Shown: positions 41,135-49,480 of the stretch, piece after piece
Position numbering within the stretch: position 1 is the stretch's first letter
How the letters are laid out: each line of letters opens with the position of its first letter
Source of the DNA: Acidobacteriota bacterium
GTDB lineage: Bacteria > Acidobacteriota > Vicinamibacteria > Vicinamibacterales > Vicinamibacteraceae
Assembly: GCA_020845575.1 (NCBI GenBank)
Contig: JADLFL010000018.1
Coordinates: 45,959-109,958 of the forward strand
Reading direction: 5' to 3'
DNA: 64,000 nucleotides
Notes under the pieces: model-generated
Database searches by the model: none
What the model saw: the letters and a program-made list of their open reading frames with translations, nothing else
What the model was told of the DNA's origin: nothing
Program-made: the position numbers and the translations under genes

Positions 41135-42679
41135 GTGCCCGAACTGTTTCTCATCTCCGCTGTCGTCGCGCTGGCCGGCCTGGCGGCGGGCCTGGTCCTC
41201 GCCTATCTCGCGTTCCTGCGCAAGGCGGGCCCCAACGAGGTCATCGTCGTATCCGGCCGTGGCCCCGTACGGTTCATCACGGGCGGCGCCGGCGTCGTGG
41301 TGCCGCTCTTCTCCACATGGAATCGCCTGTCGCTCGAGATCATGACCCTCGACGTCAACACGCCCGAGGTCTACACCTCGCAGGGCGTGCCCGTGCTCGT
41401 GGACGGCGTGGCGCAGATCAAGATCAAGAAGGACGAGCCCTCGCTCCACGCCGCGGCGGAACGCTTTCTCGGCATGAAGCCCGAGGAGATCATCAAGGTC
41501 GCGCTCGACACGGTGCAGGGGCACCTGCGCGCCATCCTCGGCACGCTCACCGTCGAGGACATCTACAAGAACCGCGATCAGTTCGCGCAGAAGGTACAGG
41601 AGATCTCGGCCGGCGACCTCGCCAACATGGGGCTCGGCATCGACTCGTTCACCATCCGCGACATCCGCGACAAGCATGGCTATCTCGAAGCGCTGGGCAA
41701 GCCGCGGATCGCGGAAGTGAAGCGGACGGCGGCGATCGCCGAAGCCAACGCCCTCAAGGAAGCCTCGATCGCGCAGGCGGACGCCGAGCGCGAGACGCGT
41801 GAACGCCAGGCCGAAGCGCTGAAGCTCGCGCAGGAAGCGGAAGCACGCCGTGACGCGTTCGTGGCCGAAGCCAACGCCGAGAAGGACCGGCGTCAGCAGG
41901 AAGCCGACGCGGCGGCGCGGCGGGCATCGGAGATCGCCAACTACCAGGCCCAGCAGGCGATCGCCGAACAGCAGAGCATGGCGAACCGGAAGCGCGCCGA
42001 GGCCGAGATGGCGTACGAGCTCCAGAAGAAGACGATGGAGATCGAGCTCCAGGAACAGGAGATCAAGCGCAAGGAGAAGGAACTCGACGCCACGATCCGC
42101 CGGCAGGCCGACGCCAAGCGTTACGAGACCGAGACGCTGGCCGAAGCCGCGCGCAAGCGCGTGGAGACCGAGGCCGACGCCGAACGGGCGCGACTGGAAC
42201 GCCTTGCCGAAGGCGAACGCGCGCGCGGGCTCGCCGCGGCAGCCGTGTCGCAGGCGCAGGGTGAGGCCGAAGCCGAAGTCGCCAAGGCCCGCGGTCTTGC
42301 CGAGGCGGAATCGCGCAAGGCGCAGGGACTGGCCGAGGCGCTCGCGATGGAGAAGAAGGCCGACGCCTGGCAGCGGTACAACGAGGCGGCGGTCCTGCAA
42401 CTGCTCGCGCCGATCCTCCCCGAGATTGCGCGTGCCGTCGCCGAACCGCTGTCGCGCATCGACAGGATCACGCTCGTCAGCACCGGATCGGGCAACGACG
42501 GTCAGGTGTCCACCATCACCAACGAAGTCACGAAAGTGATCGCGCAGATGCCTCCCGTCATCGAGTCGCTGACGGGATTCAAGCTTGAACAATTGCTGTC
42601 CAAGGTCGCCGCGCAGAGGCAGGGTTCCGGCACACCCGCGTCGCCTGATGCGCCCGCGTCATCCGACACGTCATCGTGA
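41135..42679 (+). CDS. Flotillin-family protein (SPFH domain)
   Basis: A 514-residue membrane-anchored scaffold. One N-terminal hydrophobic helix (ISAVVALAGLAAGLVLAYLAF) is followed by an SPFH/band-7 domain (about residues 35-210: GPVRFITGGAGVVVPLF, VDGVAQIKIKK, LTVEDIYKNRDQFAQKVQE, TIRDIRDKHGYLEALGKPR) and a long Ala/Glu/Arg-rich coiled coil (220-430) typical of flotillins, ending with LLSKVAAQRQGS. It matches YuaG/FloT. Start is GTG. It probably shares a transcript with the NfeD-like gene and assembles in the membrane as an oligomer. Confidence 0.92.
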   Translation: MPELFLISAVVALAGLAAGLVLAYLAFLRKAGPNEVIVVSGRGPVRFITGGAGVVVPLFSTWNRLSLEIMTLDVNTPEVYTSQGVPVLVDGVAQIKIKKDEPSLHAAAERFLGMKPEEIIKVALDTVQGHLRAILGTLTVEDIYKNRDQFAQKVQEISAGDLANMGLGIDSFTIRDIRDKHGYLEALGKPRIAEVKRTAAIAEANALKEASIAQADAERETRERQAEALKLAQEAEARRDAFVAEANAEKDRRQQEADAAARRASEIANYQAQQAIAEQQSMANRKRAEAEMAYELQKKTMEIELQEQEIKRKEKELDATIRRQADAKRYETETLAEAARKRVETEADAERARLERLAEGERARGLAAAAVSQAQGEAEAEVAKARGLAEAESRKAQGLAEALAMEKKADAWQRYNEAAVLQLLAPILPEIARAVAEPLSRIDRITLVSTGSGNDGQVSTITNEVTKVIAQMPPVIESLTGFKLEQLLSKVAAQRQGSGTPASPDAPASSDTSS

Positions 42680-42717
42680 GGCCGCCCGAGGCCCACCCCA
42701 CCGGAGGTCGTTCGCGC

Positions 42718-44373
42718 ATGTCCCTGTTCCGTACCACCTGCCTCGCTGCGCTCGCGGCACTCGTCTCCGGCGCCGTCGCGCTGCAGGCCCAGGCACCGCG
42801 GCGCGCCACATCGTCGAAGGCCGTCGCGACCGCCACCGCCGAAGACGCACGCATCGCCCGCATCAAGGCGGCCGTGGCCGCCGACGTGAAGTCGCAGGCG
42901 ATGTTCGATCTCGGCCAGCAGATGAACGACATGGTGTTCAGCTTCGCGGAGCTGGGCTTCCAGGAAGTCGAGACATCGCGCTACCTCACAGGCATCCTCG
43001 AGAAGGAGGGCTTCACGATCGAGCGCGGTGTCGCGGACATCCCCACGGCGTGGGTCGCACGCTGGGGTTCGGGCTCTCCTGTCATCGCGCTCGGTTCCGA
43101 CGTCGACTGCATTCCGCAGGCGTCGCAGAAGCCGGGCGTCGCGTATCGCGATCCCATCGTCGATGGAGCACCAGGCCACGGCGAGGGCCACAACTCCGGT
43201 ACGCCGCTCAACATCGTCGCGGCGATCGCGGCCAAGCGCGCGATGGAGCGCGAGCGGTTGACGGGCACGATCGTCATCTGGCCCGGCATCGCCGAGGAGC
43301 AGCTCGGCACGAAGGCCTACTACGTGCGCGCAGGGCTCTTCAAGGACGTCGACGCGGTGCTCTACAACCACGTCGGCACCAACCTCTCGACGAGTTGGGG
43401 CGACGGGCGCATGAGCGGGCTCGTGTCCGTGGAGTACACGTTCCTGGGCGAGTCGGCCCACAGCGCGGGCGCGCCGTGGCGCGGCAGGTCCGCGCTCGAC
43501 GCCGTGGAGTTGATGAACACCGGCTGGAATTTCCGCCGCGAGCACCTGCGGCTGCAGCAGCGGTCGCACTACGTGATCACCAACGGCGGCGACCAGCCCA
43601 ACGTGGTGCCGCGCAACGCCAGCGTCTGGTACTTCTTCCGCGAGACCGACTACGACGGCGTGAAGCGCATGTGGGCGATCGGCGATGAGATGGCCAGGGG
43701 CGCGGCGCTCATGACCGACACCACCTGGACGTCGCGCGTACTCGGATCCGCATGGCCCGCGCACATGAACAAGGCGCTCGCCGAAACCATGTACGCCAAC
43801 ATCCAGTCCGTCGGCCTGCCTGAATGGTCGGAGGCCGATCTCACGCTCGCACGCGCCACTCAGACCGAGCTCGGCGTGCCCGTCGTCGGGCTCGCGACGA
43901 CGATTCCGTCGCTGAGCGGGCAGGAGTCGATTCCCGACGGGGACAAGCGCGGCGGCGGATCCGACGACATCGGCGACATCGCGTGGAGCGTGCCGACCGT
44001 GTCCCTGAGCTATCCGGCGAACTTCCAGGCGGGACCTGGCCACAACTGGGCCAACGCGATCCCGATGGCCACGCCCATCGCGCACAAGGGCGTGAACGCC
44101 GGCGCACAGGTGCAGGCGCTCACCGTGATCGATCTCGTCCTGCGTCCATCGGTCGTCGCGGCGGCGAAGGACTACTTCACGAACGTGCAACAGAAGACGC
44201 GCACGTACGAGCCGCTGATTCGTCCGCAGGACCAGCCGGCGACGCACCTCAATCGCGCGATCCAGGAGAAGTACCGCCCGGAATTGCGCAAGTTCTACTA
44301 CGACCCGAGCCGGTACAAGACGTACCTGGAACAGCTCGGCATCACCTATCCCACGGTGAAGCCGACGAAGTAG
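42718..44373 (+). CDS. Secreted M20-family amidohydrolase, AbgB-like (copy 1)
   Basis: A 551-residue exported metallo-aminoacylase. After a signal peptide (ending VALQAQA) come GSDVDCIPQASQKPGVAY, the metal-ligand DGAPGHGEGHNSGTPLNIV, WPGIAEEQLGTKAYYVR and GPGHNWANAIPMATPIAHKG, the M20 zinc motifs, with FLGESAHSAGAPWRGRSA marking the dimerisation/lid domain. It is close to aminobenzoyl-glutamate hydrolase AbgB, but export suggests another amide substrate. A GGAGG site at 42703-42707 supports ATG 42718. A paralogue follows 122 bases later, and the 30-base palindrome starts directly after its stop. Confidence 0.9.
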   Translation: MSLFRTTCLAALAALVSGAVALQAQAPRRATSSKAVATATAEDARIARIKAAVAADVKSQAMFDLGQQMNDMVFSFAELGFQEVETSRYLTGILEKEGFTIERGVADIPTAWVARWGSGSPVIALGSDVDCIPQASQKPGVAYRDPIVDGAPGHGEGHNSGTPLNIVAAIAAKRAMERERLTGTIVIWPGIAEEQLGTKAYYVRAGLFKDVDAVLYNHVGTNLSTSWGDGRMSGLVSVEYTFLGESAHSAGAPWRGRSALDAVELMNTGWNFRREHLRLQQRSHYVITNGGDQPNVVPRNASVWYFFRETDYDGVKRMWAIGDEMARGAALMTDTTWTSRVLGSAWPAHMNKALAETMYANIQSVGLPEWSEADLTLARATQTELGVPVVGLATTIPSLSGQESIPDGDKRGGGSDDIGDIAWSVPTVSLSYPANFQAGPGHNWANAIPMATPIAHKGVNAGAQVQALTVIDLVLRPSVVAAAKDYFTNVQQKTRTYEPLIRPQDQPATHLNRAIQEKYRPELRKFYYDPSRYKTYLEQLGITYPTVKPTK

Positions 44374-44403
44374 GCGCCAGGGGCTGAAGCCCCTGACCTC
44401 CAT
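44374..44403 (-). repeat. 30-base dispersed palindromic element, copy 2
   Basis: GCGCCAGGGGCTGAAGCCCC and ten more bases start immediately after the TAG of the first M20 gene. Core AGGGGCT...AGCCCCT is a perfect hairpin. It matches 37490-37519 on the opposite strand. Confidence 0.75.
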
Positions 44404-44495
44404 CCTGCTCTTCCAGCCTCACACGCGGTGCGTCCGCGACATATGACAGGCAGGCACCTCGTCCTCCGGGAGCGAGTACGCCAAGATCTCGGCGT

Positions 44496-46148
44496 ATGAC
44501 GAAAGCGCTCCTTCCTCTTCTCGGCGTCGCCGCGTTGGTGTGCGCGCCACTCCAGGCACGGGCTCAGGCCCAGACCACGACGCGCACGACCCGATCCGCG
44601 GCCGCGCCGGCGGCTGTCGATCAACGGCTCGCTGGCCTCAAGGCCGCCGTCGTCGCCGACGTGAAGTCGCAGGCCCTGTTCGACCTCGGCCAGCAGATGA
44701 CCGACATGGTCTTCAGCTTCTCCGAACTCGGGTTCCAGGAGTTCGAAACGCAGAAGTACCTGACCGGCATCCTCGAGAAGGAAGGCTTCACCATCGAACG
44801 CGGCTACGGCGGCATCCCGACGGCGTGGGTCGCGCGCTGGGGATCCGGCAAGCCCGTGATCGCGCTCGGCTCCGACGTCGACTGCATCCCGCAGGCCTCA
44901 CAGAAGCCGGGTGTGGCCTACAGGGATCCGAACGTCGATGGCGCACCTGGTCATGGCGAGGGCCACAACTCGGGGACGCCGCTCAACATCGTTGCCGCCA
45001 TCGCCGCCAAGCGGCAGATGGAGAAAGCGAAGCTGCCGGGAACGCTCGTGATCTGGCCTGGCGTTGCCGAGGAAGTCGTCGGCACCAAGGCGTACTACAT
45101 CCGCTCCGGGCTGTTCAACGACGTCGACGTCGTGCTGTACAACCACGTCGGCAGCGACCTCGTGACGTCGTGGGGTGAAGGCCAGGGCAACGGTCTCGTC
45201 TCGGTGGAGTACACGTTCCTCGGCGAGTCGGCCCACAGCGCCGGCGCGCCGTGGCGCGGCAGGTCGGCGCTCGATGCCGTGGAACTGATGAACGCCGGAT
45301 GGAACGCCAGGCGTGAGCACCTGCGCCTGCAGCATCGCTCGCACTACGTGATCACCAACGGCGGCGACCAGCCCAACGTGGTGCCGCGCAATGCCAGCGT
45401 CTGGTACTACTTCCGCGACACCACCTACGAGCAGATCAAGCGGCTCTGGGACATCGGCGACAAGATGGCGCAGGGTGCGGCGCTGATGACCGACACGACG
45501 TTCACGTCGCGGCTGCTCGGTTCGGCGTGGCCGCAGCACTTCAACAAGCCGCTCGCCGAGACGATGTACGAGAACATCAAGACCGTGGGTCTGCCGACGT
45601 GGACCGATGCCGACGTGACGCTCGCCAGGGCGACGCAGACCGAACTCGGCGTGCCTGTCATCGGCCTGGCCACGAAGATCGCCGAGTTGAAGGGGCAGCG
45701 GGAGATCCCAGACGAGGAAAAGCGTGGCGGCGGGTCTGACGACATCGGCGACATCTCGTGGACCGTGCCGACGGTGACGCTGCGCTTCCCCGCCAACTTC
45801 CAGGCCGGGCCGGGCCACAACTGGGCCAACGCGATCCCGATGGCCACGCCCATCGCGCACAAGGGCGTGAACCATGGCGCCCAGGTCATCGCACTGACGG
45901 TGCTGGACGTGCTGCTGCGGCCAGACGTCGTGGCGGCCGCGCGCGATTACTTCACCAACGTCCAGACGAAGGACCGTACGTACACGCCGCTCATTCGCGA
46001 GACCGATACGCCGGCCATCGAACTGAACGCCGACATCATGCAGAAGTACAAGCCGGAGTTGCAGAAGTTCTATTACGACCCGAGCCGGTACAAGACGTAC
46101 CTGGAACAGCTCGGCATCACCTATCCGACAGTGCGCCCAGCGATGTAA
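44496..46148 (+). CDS. Secreted M20-family amidohydrolase, AbgB-like (copy 2, tandem paralogue)
   Basis: A 550-residue paralogue of the gene just upstream; large blocks are identical (AHSAGAPWRGRSALDAVELM, DPSRYKTYLEQLGITYPTV) while the signal peptide and mature N-terminal stretch differ (KALLPLLGVAALVCAPLQARA). M20 metal ligands are kept: GSDVDCIPQASQKPGVAY, HGEGHNSGTPLN, WPGVAEEVVGTKAYY and GPGHNWANAIPMAT. The function is again amide hydrolysis in the periplasm, substrate unknown. Tandem copies with full catalytic sites suggest different substrates or dose, and are a signature of lineage-specific expansion. Confidence 0.9.
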   Translation: MTKALLPLLGVAALVCAPLQARAQAQTTTRTTRSAAAPAAVDQRLAGLKAAVVADVKSQALFDLGQQMTDMVFSFSELGFQEFETQKYLTGILEKEGFTIERGYGGIPTAWVARWGSGKPVIALGSDVDCIPQASQKPGVAYRDPNVDGAPGHGEGHNSGTPLNIVAAIAAKRQMEKAKLPGTLVIWPGVAEEVVGTKAYYIRSGLFNDVDVVLYNHVGSDLVTSWGEGQGNGLVSVEYTFLGESAHSAGAPWRGRSALDAVELMNAGWNARREHLRLQHRSHYVITNGGDQPNVVPRNASVWYYFRDTTYEQIKRLWDIGDKMAQGAALMTDTTFTSRLLGSAWPQHFNKPLAETMYENIKTVGLPTWTDADVTLARATQTELGVPVIGLATKIAELKGQREIPDEEKRGGGSDDIGDISWTVPTVTLRFPANFQAGPGHNWANAIPMATPIAHKGVNHGAQVIALTVLDVLLRPDVVAAARDYFTNVQTKDRTYTPLIRETDTPAIELNADIMQKYKPELQKFYYDPSRYKTYLEQLGITYPTVRPAM

Positions 46149-46160
46149 GCGAGGCAGGAC

Positions 46161-46181
46161 GGCCGGGCCCGGAGCCCGGCC
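46161..46181. terminator. GC-rich hairpin between convergent genes
   Basis: GGCCGGGC (46161-46168) and GCCCGGCC (46174-46181) pair perfectly with a five-base loop between the M20 gene and the convergent gene. There is no T-run. Confidence 0.4.
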
Positions 46182-46192
46182 CACCGTGACCG

Positions 46193-46224
46193 ATGGAGCG
46201 AAGGGGCTTCAGCCCCTTCGTCAG
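46193..46224 (+). repeat. 32-base dispersed palindromic element, copy C
   Basis: Starts ATGGAGCGAAGGGGCTTCAG and ends TTCGTCAG. Arms CGAAGGGGCT (46199-46208) and AGCCCCTTCG (46211-46220) pair perfectly with a two-base loop, the strongest hairpin of the three copies. Its end (TCA at 46221-46223) supplies the stop codon of the next minus-strand gene. Confidence 0.8.
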
Positions 46225-46676
46225 CCGATGAAGAGCGCGTCGTCCTCGTCGCGACCCGATGGGCGACGACGCGTCGTGCGGCCCTTCCTGATCGATCCAA
46301 CGGCGGCACGCACGGCCGACGCCAGCGCCATGCCCTCGCGCGCGGGGGCGACGACGGCGTTCTGCACGACGGCCAGCGTCTGATCCAGGCGCCGCGCCGC
46401 CGACGTGACGGCCACGTCGGCCTTCTCGGCCTGCTGGACGGCCAGCGCGGACAGGCGCGTGGCGTCGGCGCCGATGACCTTCAGCTGCTCGACGAGCGGC
46501 TGCACCTGATCGACGAGCGGCTCGACCTTCTCCTGCAGGCGCTTCTCGACGCTCGCCAGCCGGGCCTGCACCCTGCGCGCCGCAATCGCCCCGGCCACGA
46601 TCGCTCCGACCTGCACGAACGCCATGACGAGCGTCGACACCGCGATGATGGCAAGCCAGACGTTGGAATCGTTCAT
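46221..46676 (-). CDS. DUF948-like membrane-anchored protein
   Basis: A 151-residue protein with a single N-terminal membrane helix (VWLAIIAVSTLVMAFVQVGA), a helical stalk (ASVEKRLQEKVEPLVDQVQP, ADATRLSALAVQQAEKADVA) and a basic tail (RKGRTTRRRPSGRDEDD). This layout resembles DUF948/YtxH-type small envelope proteins. Function unknown. It lies downstream of mlaD, separated by a 118-base gap filled with a large inverted pair of GGCAACC arrays, so it may be transcribed separately. Confidence 0.72.
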   Translation of the reverse strand: MNDSNVWLAIIAVSTLVMAFVQVGAIVAGAIAARRVQARLASVEKRLQEKVEPLVDQVQPLVEQLKVIGADATRLSALAVQQAEKADVAVTSAARRLDQTLAVVQNAVVAPAREGMALASAVRAAVGSIRKGRTTRRRPSGRDEDDALFIG

Positions 46677-46704
46677 CTGTGTGTCTCTACAGTCGTTCGG
46701 CGTC

Positions 46705-46787
46705 GGCAACCGGCAATCGGCAAGCCGGCAACCGCAAGGCTGCCGCGAGGGTGATGTTCGGTTGCCGGTTGCCCATTGCCGGTTGCC
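46705..46787. repeat. Inverted pair of GGCAACC arrays forming a long hairpin
   Basis: Direct array 46705-46734 (GGCAACCGGCAATCGGCAAG and on) and inverse array 46759-46787 (CGGTTGCCGGTTGCCCATTG and on) are complementary over about 29 bases with one or two mismatches and a 24-base loop. The gap is between the 3' end of mlaD and the start of the DUF948-like gene. Confidence 0.8.
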
Positions 46788-46794
46788 GGCGCTG

Positions 46795-47835
46795 TCAGAA
46801 GATACTCACCTTGACGTTGAGGTACTTCTTCGGATCTTTCTTGATCTCCGCCAGGAGGCTGCGCAGTTCCGTCGCGGCGGCGTTCATGTTGTCGTAGAGT
46901 TGCTTGTCCTGCAGCAGCCGACCCGCCGTGCCTTCACCACTGTTGAGCGAGGTCATCAGCGTGTCCAGGCGCTGCACGACGGAGTCCAGTCGATTATAGA
47001 GCGCGTTGTCGGTCAGGAGCTTCCCCGCGGTGCCCTCGCCGTTGCGCAGACCTGCGCTGACGGCCCGCAGGTTCTCCGTGGTGCTCGAGAGCGACTTCGC
47101 GAGCGCATCGTCTTTCAGCAGCGTTCCCAGGGAGCCCTTGCCGGCCGCGATCTCGCTGGTCACCTGGTCGAGATTGGCGAGTGCACGCTCGAGGTTGCGC
47201 GCCGACGCGGCGTCGTTGAGCAGCGTGCCCGCGGGCCCCTTCGCCTGACGGATCGACAGGAGGACGTCGTTGGCCGACCGCACCACGGTGCTCAACTGGT
47301 CGTAGAGTTCGTCGCGCGTGAACATCTTCCCGACGGCGCCCTTCCCCGCCCTGACGTCCTCGATGAGCGCGGCCGCCTGCGCGAGCGTCTCGGTGGCGTT
47401 CTCCGCCACGTCGGCGATCTGCCCCGGCGTCTTCGCCGAGCGGATGTAGGCCCAGTCCTCGAGCGGCGTCCCCTGCAGCGACGGCGTGATGTCGACAGCC
47501 CCCTCGCCGAGCAGGCTCACCGATCCCACCTGCGCGAGCGAGTGCTCGGTGATCTTGTTCTTCACATCGGGACGGATCCGCAGCACCACCTCGACGACGG
47601 CGCCATCGAGGTAGACCTCATCGACGGCACCGACGTTGACGCCGGCGAGCCTGACGAGCGACCCCGACTGGAGGCCCGCGGCGTTGGGGAAGCGCGTCTT
47701 GAGGTGATACCGGCCCGAGAACAGGCCTGCATCACCGCCGACGGCGAAAATCAGCATCGTCGCGAGCACGAACGCGGCGACGGCGAGGATGCCGATCTTG
47801 AGCTGGGACCAGGCAAGAGAGCGTGTACGTGGCAT
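46795..47835 (-). CDS. mlaD: MCE-domain lipid-transport protein (MlaD-like)
   Basis: A 346-residue protein with an N-terminal membrane anchor (LKIGILAVAAFVLATMLIFA), one MCE domain (about residues 35-115: YHLKTRFPNAAGLQSGSLVR, LAGVNVGAVDEVYLDGAVV) and a long helical C-terminal part with many GxxGxLL units (GKMFTRDELYDQLSTVV, AGTLLNDAASARNLERAL, GTLLKDDALAKSLSST). This is the MlaD-like substrate-binding subunit of a phospholipid ABC transporter that shuttles lipids between the two membranes. It lies four bases after mlaF. The extended C-terminus is longer than in E. coli MlaD (183 residues) and resembles the tunnel-forming MCE proteins. Confidence 0.92.
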   Translation of the reverse strand: MPRTRSLAWSQLKIGILAVAAFVLATMLIFAVGGDAGLFSGRYHLKTRFPNAAGLQSGSLVRLAGVNVGAVDEVYLDGAVVEVVLRIRPDVKNKITEHSLAQVGSVSLLGEGAVDITPSLQGTPLEDWAYIRSAKTPGQIADVAENATETLAQAAALIEDVRAGKGAVGKMFTRDELYDQLSTVVRSANDVLLSIRQAKGPAGTLLNDAASARNLERALANLDQVTSEIAAGKGSLGTLLKDDALAKSLSSTTENLRAVSAGLRNGEGTAGKLLTDNALYNRLDSVVQRLDTLMTSLNSGEGTAGRLLQDKQLYDNMNAAATELRSLLAEIKKDPKKYLNVKVSIF

Positions 47836-47839
47836 CGGA

Positions 47840-48688
47840 TCAACTCAGGAACAAACGGAGGTACGGGTCGGTCGACGCGCGCAACTCGCGCGCCGTGCCC
47901 TCGAAGTGCACCAGCCCATCACGGAGCATCACGAACTCGGCCTGCTCCAGTTTCTCGGGCGTGGCAGGGACGATGTCGACCCTGCCGTCGTCGCGGCGCA
48001 CGGCCATCTTCTCGGTCACCCAGAACGCGTCGCGCAACTGGTGCGTCACCATGATGGAACTCACGCCCTCGATGTCGCGCAGCTTCACGATTTCGTCGTC
48101 GATCGTGATCGACGTGATCGGGTCGAGGCCGGTCGTCGGTTCGTCGTAGAGCAGGATGCGCGGCTGGAACGTCATCGCACGCGCGATGGCGACGCGCCGG
48201 CGCTGGCCGCCCGAGAGCTGCGACGGCATCTTGTCGATGTGCTCCTCGAGTTCCACCCAGCCGAGCACGTCCTCCACGCGCTTGTGGACGTCTTCGAGCG
48301 GCGTGTCGGTCTCCTCGTACAGCTTGTAGCCGACATTCTCGCGCACCGTCAGGGAGTCGAAGAGCGCGCCTTCCTGGAACACCATCCCCACATCGTCGCG
48401 CACCTTCATCATGTCGGTTTCCTTGAGCTCGTCGATGCGCACGCCATTGACCCAGATCTTGCCGGCCTGGGGCTTCAGGAGCCCGAGGATCAGCTTGAGG
48501 ATCGTGCTCTTGCCGGCGCCGCTCGCTCCGAGGAACACCTTGGTGTAGCCCGCGCGCAGTTGGAAGCTGACGTCCTTGAGGATGACGTTGTCGCCGAACG
48601 CGAGGAAGACGTGCTCGAAGACGATGATCGGCTCGCCGGGCGTCTTCACGCGCGACAGCCGCGTCTCGAGTGGCGTGGGCGTCCCCAT
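47840..48688 (-). CDS. mlaF: ABC transporter ATP-binding protein, MlaF-like
   Basis: A 282-residue ATPase of the Mla lipid transporter. Walker A is FLGASGAGKSTILKLI, the signature is QLSGGQRRRVAIARAM, Walker B is ILLYDEPTTGLDPIT, and the switch His is in ITHQLRDAFWV-like VTHQLRDAF. MCE-type systems use this ATPase with MlaE and MlaD, the genes on either side (gaps of three and four bases). No MlaB or MlaC gene is present here. The first 20 residues (MGTPTPLETRLSRVKTP) are an extension and an internal ATG is not needed. Confidence 0.94.
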   Translation of the reverse strand: MGTPTPLETRLSRVKTPGEPIIVFEHVFLAFGDNVILKDVSFQLRAGYTKVFLGASGAGKSTILKLILGLLKPQAGKIWVNGVRIDELKETDMMKVRDDVGMVFQEGALFDSLTVRENVGYKLYEETDTPLEDVHKRVEDVLGWVELEEHIDKMPSQLSGGQRRRVAIARAMTFQPRILLYDEPTTGLDPITSITIDDEIVKLRDIEGVSSIMVTHQLRDAFWVTEKMAVRRDDGRVDIVPATPEKLEQAEFVMLRDGLVHFEGTARELRASTDPYLRLFLS

Positions 48689-48691
48689 GGC

Positions 48692-49480
48692 TCAGTACAG
48701 GAGGCTGATCAACAGCTTGGTGATGATGAAATCGATCACGAGCACCGCGACCGATCCCGCGACGACGGCCTGCGTGGTGCTGCGGCCGACCCCCTGCGTG
48801 CCGCCCGTCGTGCGCATGCCCACGAAACACGCGATGCTCACGAGCGCGAACCCGAGGAACACCGGCTTGATGAGCCCCATCCAGATGTCCTGGATGTACA
48901 GGCCCATGACCACCGAGTTCCAGTAGACGCTCGACGCCACGTGCAGCTGCGTGACGGTGGTGACCCACGCGCCGACGATGCCGACGAAGTCCGAGATGAT
49001 GGTGAGAATCGGCACCATGATGACGCCGGCGATCACGCGCGGCAGCGCCAGCTTCCGCAGCGGGTCGGTCCCGAGCGCGCGCAGCGCGTTGAGCTGGTCG
49101 GTCACGGCCATCGACCCGAGTTCGGCGGCGATGCCGGAGCCCACGCGACCGGTGACCATCAGCGCCGTCAGCACCGGACCGAGTTCCTTGATCATCGACG
49201 CGCTCACCAGCCGCCCGACGACGGACCGCGCGCCGAACTGATCGAGCGTCATCCCCGACTGCAGCGCCAGCACGGCGCCCGTGAACCCGCCCGTCAACAG
49301 GACCACCGTCAACGACCCCACGCCGATGGCGTCGAGTTGCTCGACGATGTCGCGGATGTAGATGGGCCGGCTCGTGAGCGCGCGGCCGAGCGCCGCGCAC
49401 ATCCTCACGTACTCCTGCACCTCGAAGAACGCCTTCTTCGCCCCGCCCGTCGTCTTCTCCCAGAATGTCAGGATGATCAC
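48692..49480 (-). CDS. mlaE: MlaE-family ABC permease
   Basis: A 262-residue integral membrane subunit of the Mla transporter. Motifs include [45 protein letters not shown] and [19 protein letters not shown], all typical of the MlaE/YrbE family. The start is GTG at 49480 and overlaps the uvrB stop by GTGA (minus strand 49477-49480), so uvrB and mlaE are translationally coupled. uvrB-mlaE coupling is not a functional link, merely a shared transcript. Confidence 0.94.
   Translation of the reverse strand: MIILTFWEKTTGGAKKAFFEVQEYVRMCAALGRALTSRPIYIRDIVEQLDAIGVGSLTVVLLTGGFTGAVLALQSGMTLDQFGARSVVGRLVSASMIKELGPVLTALMVTGRVGSGIAAELGSMAVTDQLNALRALGTDPLRKLALPRVIAGVIMVPILTIISDFVGIVGAWVTTVTQLHVASSVYWNSVVMGLYIQDIWMGLIKPVFLGFALVSIACFVGMRTTGGTQGVGRSTTQAVVAGSVAVLVIDFIITKLLISLLY

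Noticed and set aside
40514..42592. A 692-residue minus-strand frame over the flotillin gene
   Set aside because: It is the antisense of the Ala/Glu/Arg-rich coiled coil, which keeps the opposite strand open. The flotillin is clearly real.
42502..44403. A 633-residue minus-strand frame over the first M20 gene
   Set aside because: The plus strand encodes a complete metalloenzyme with a signal peptide and ribosome site, so this frame is a shadow.
20995..46787. Possible CRISPR array among the GGCAACC repeats
   Set aside because: Units are 7 to 9 bases without unique spacers, and no cas gene is in the window.
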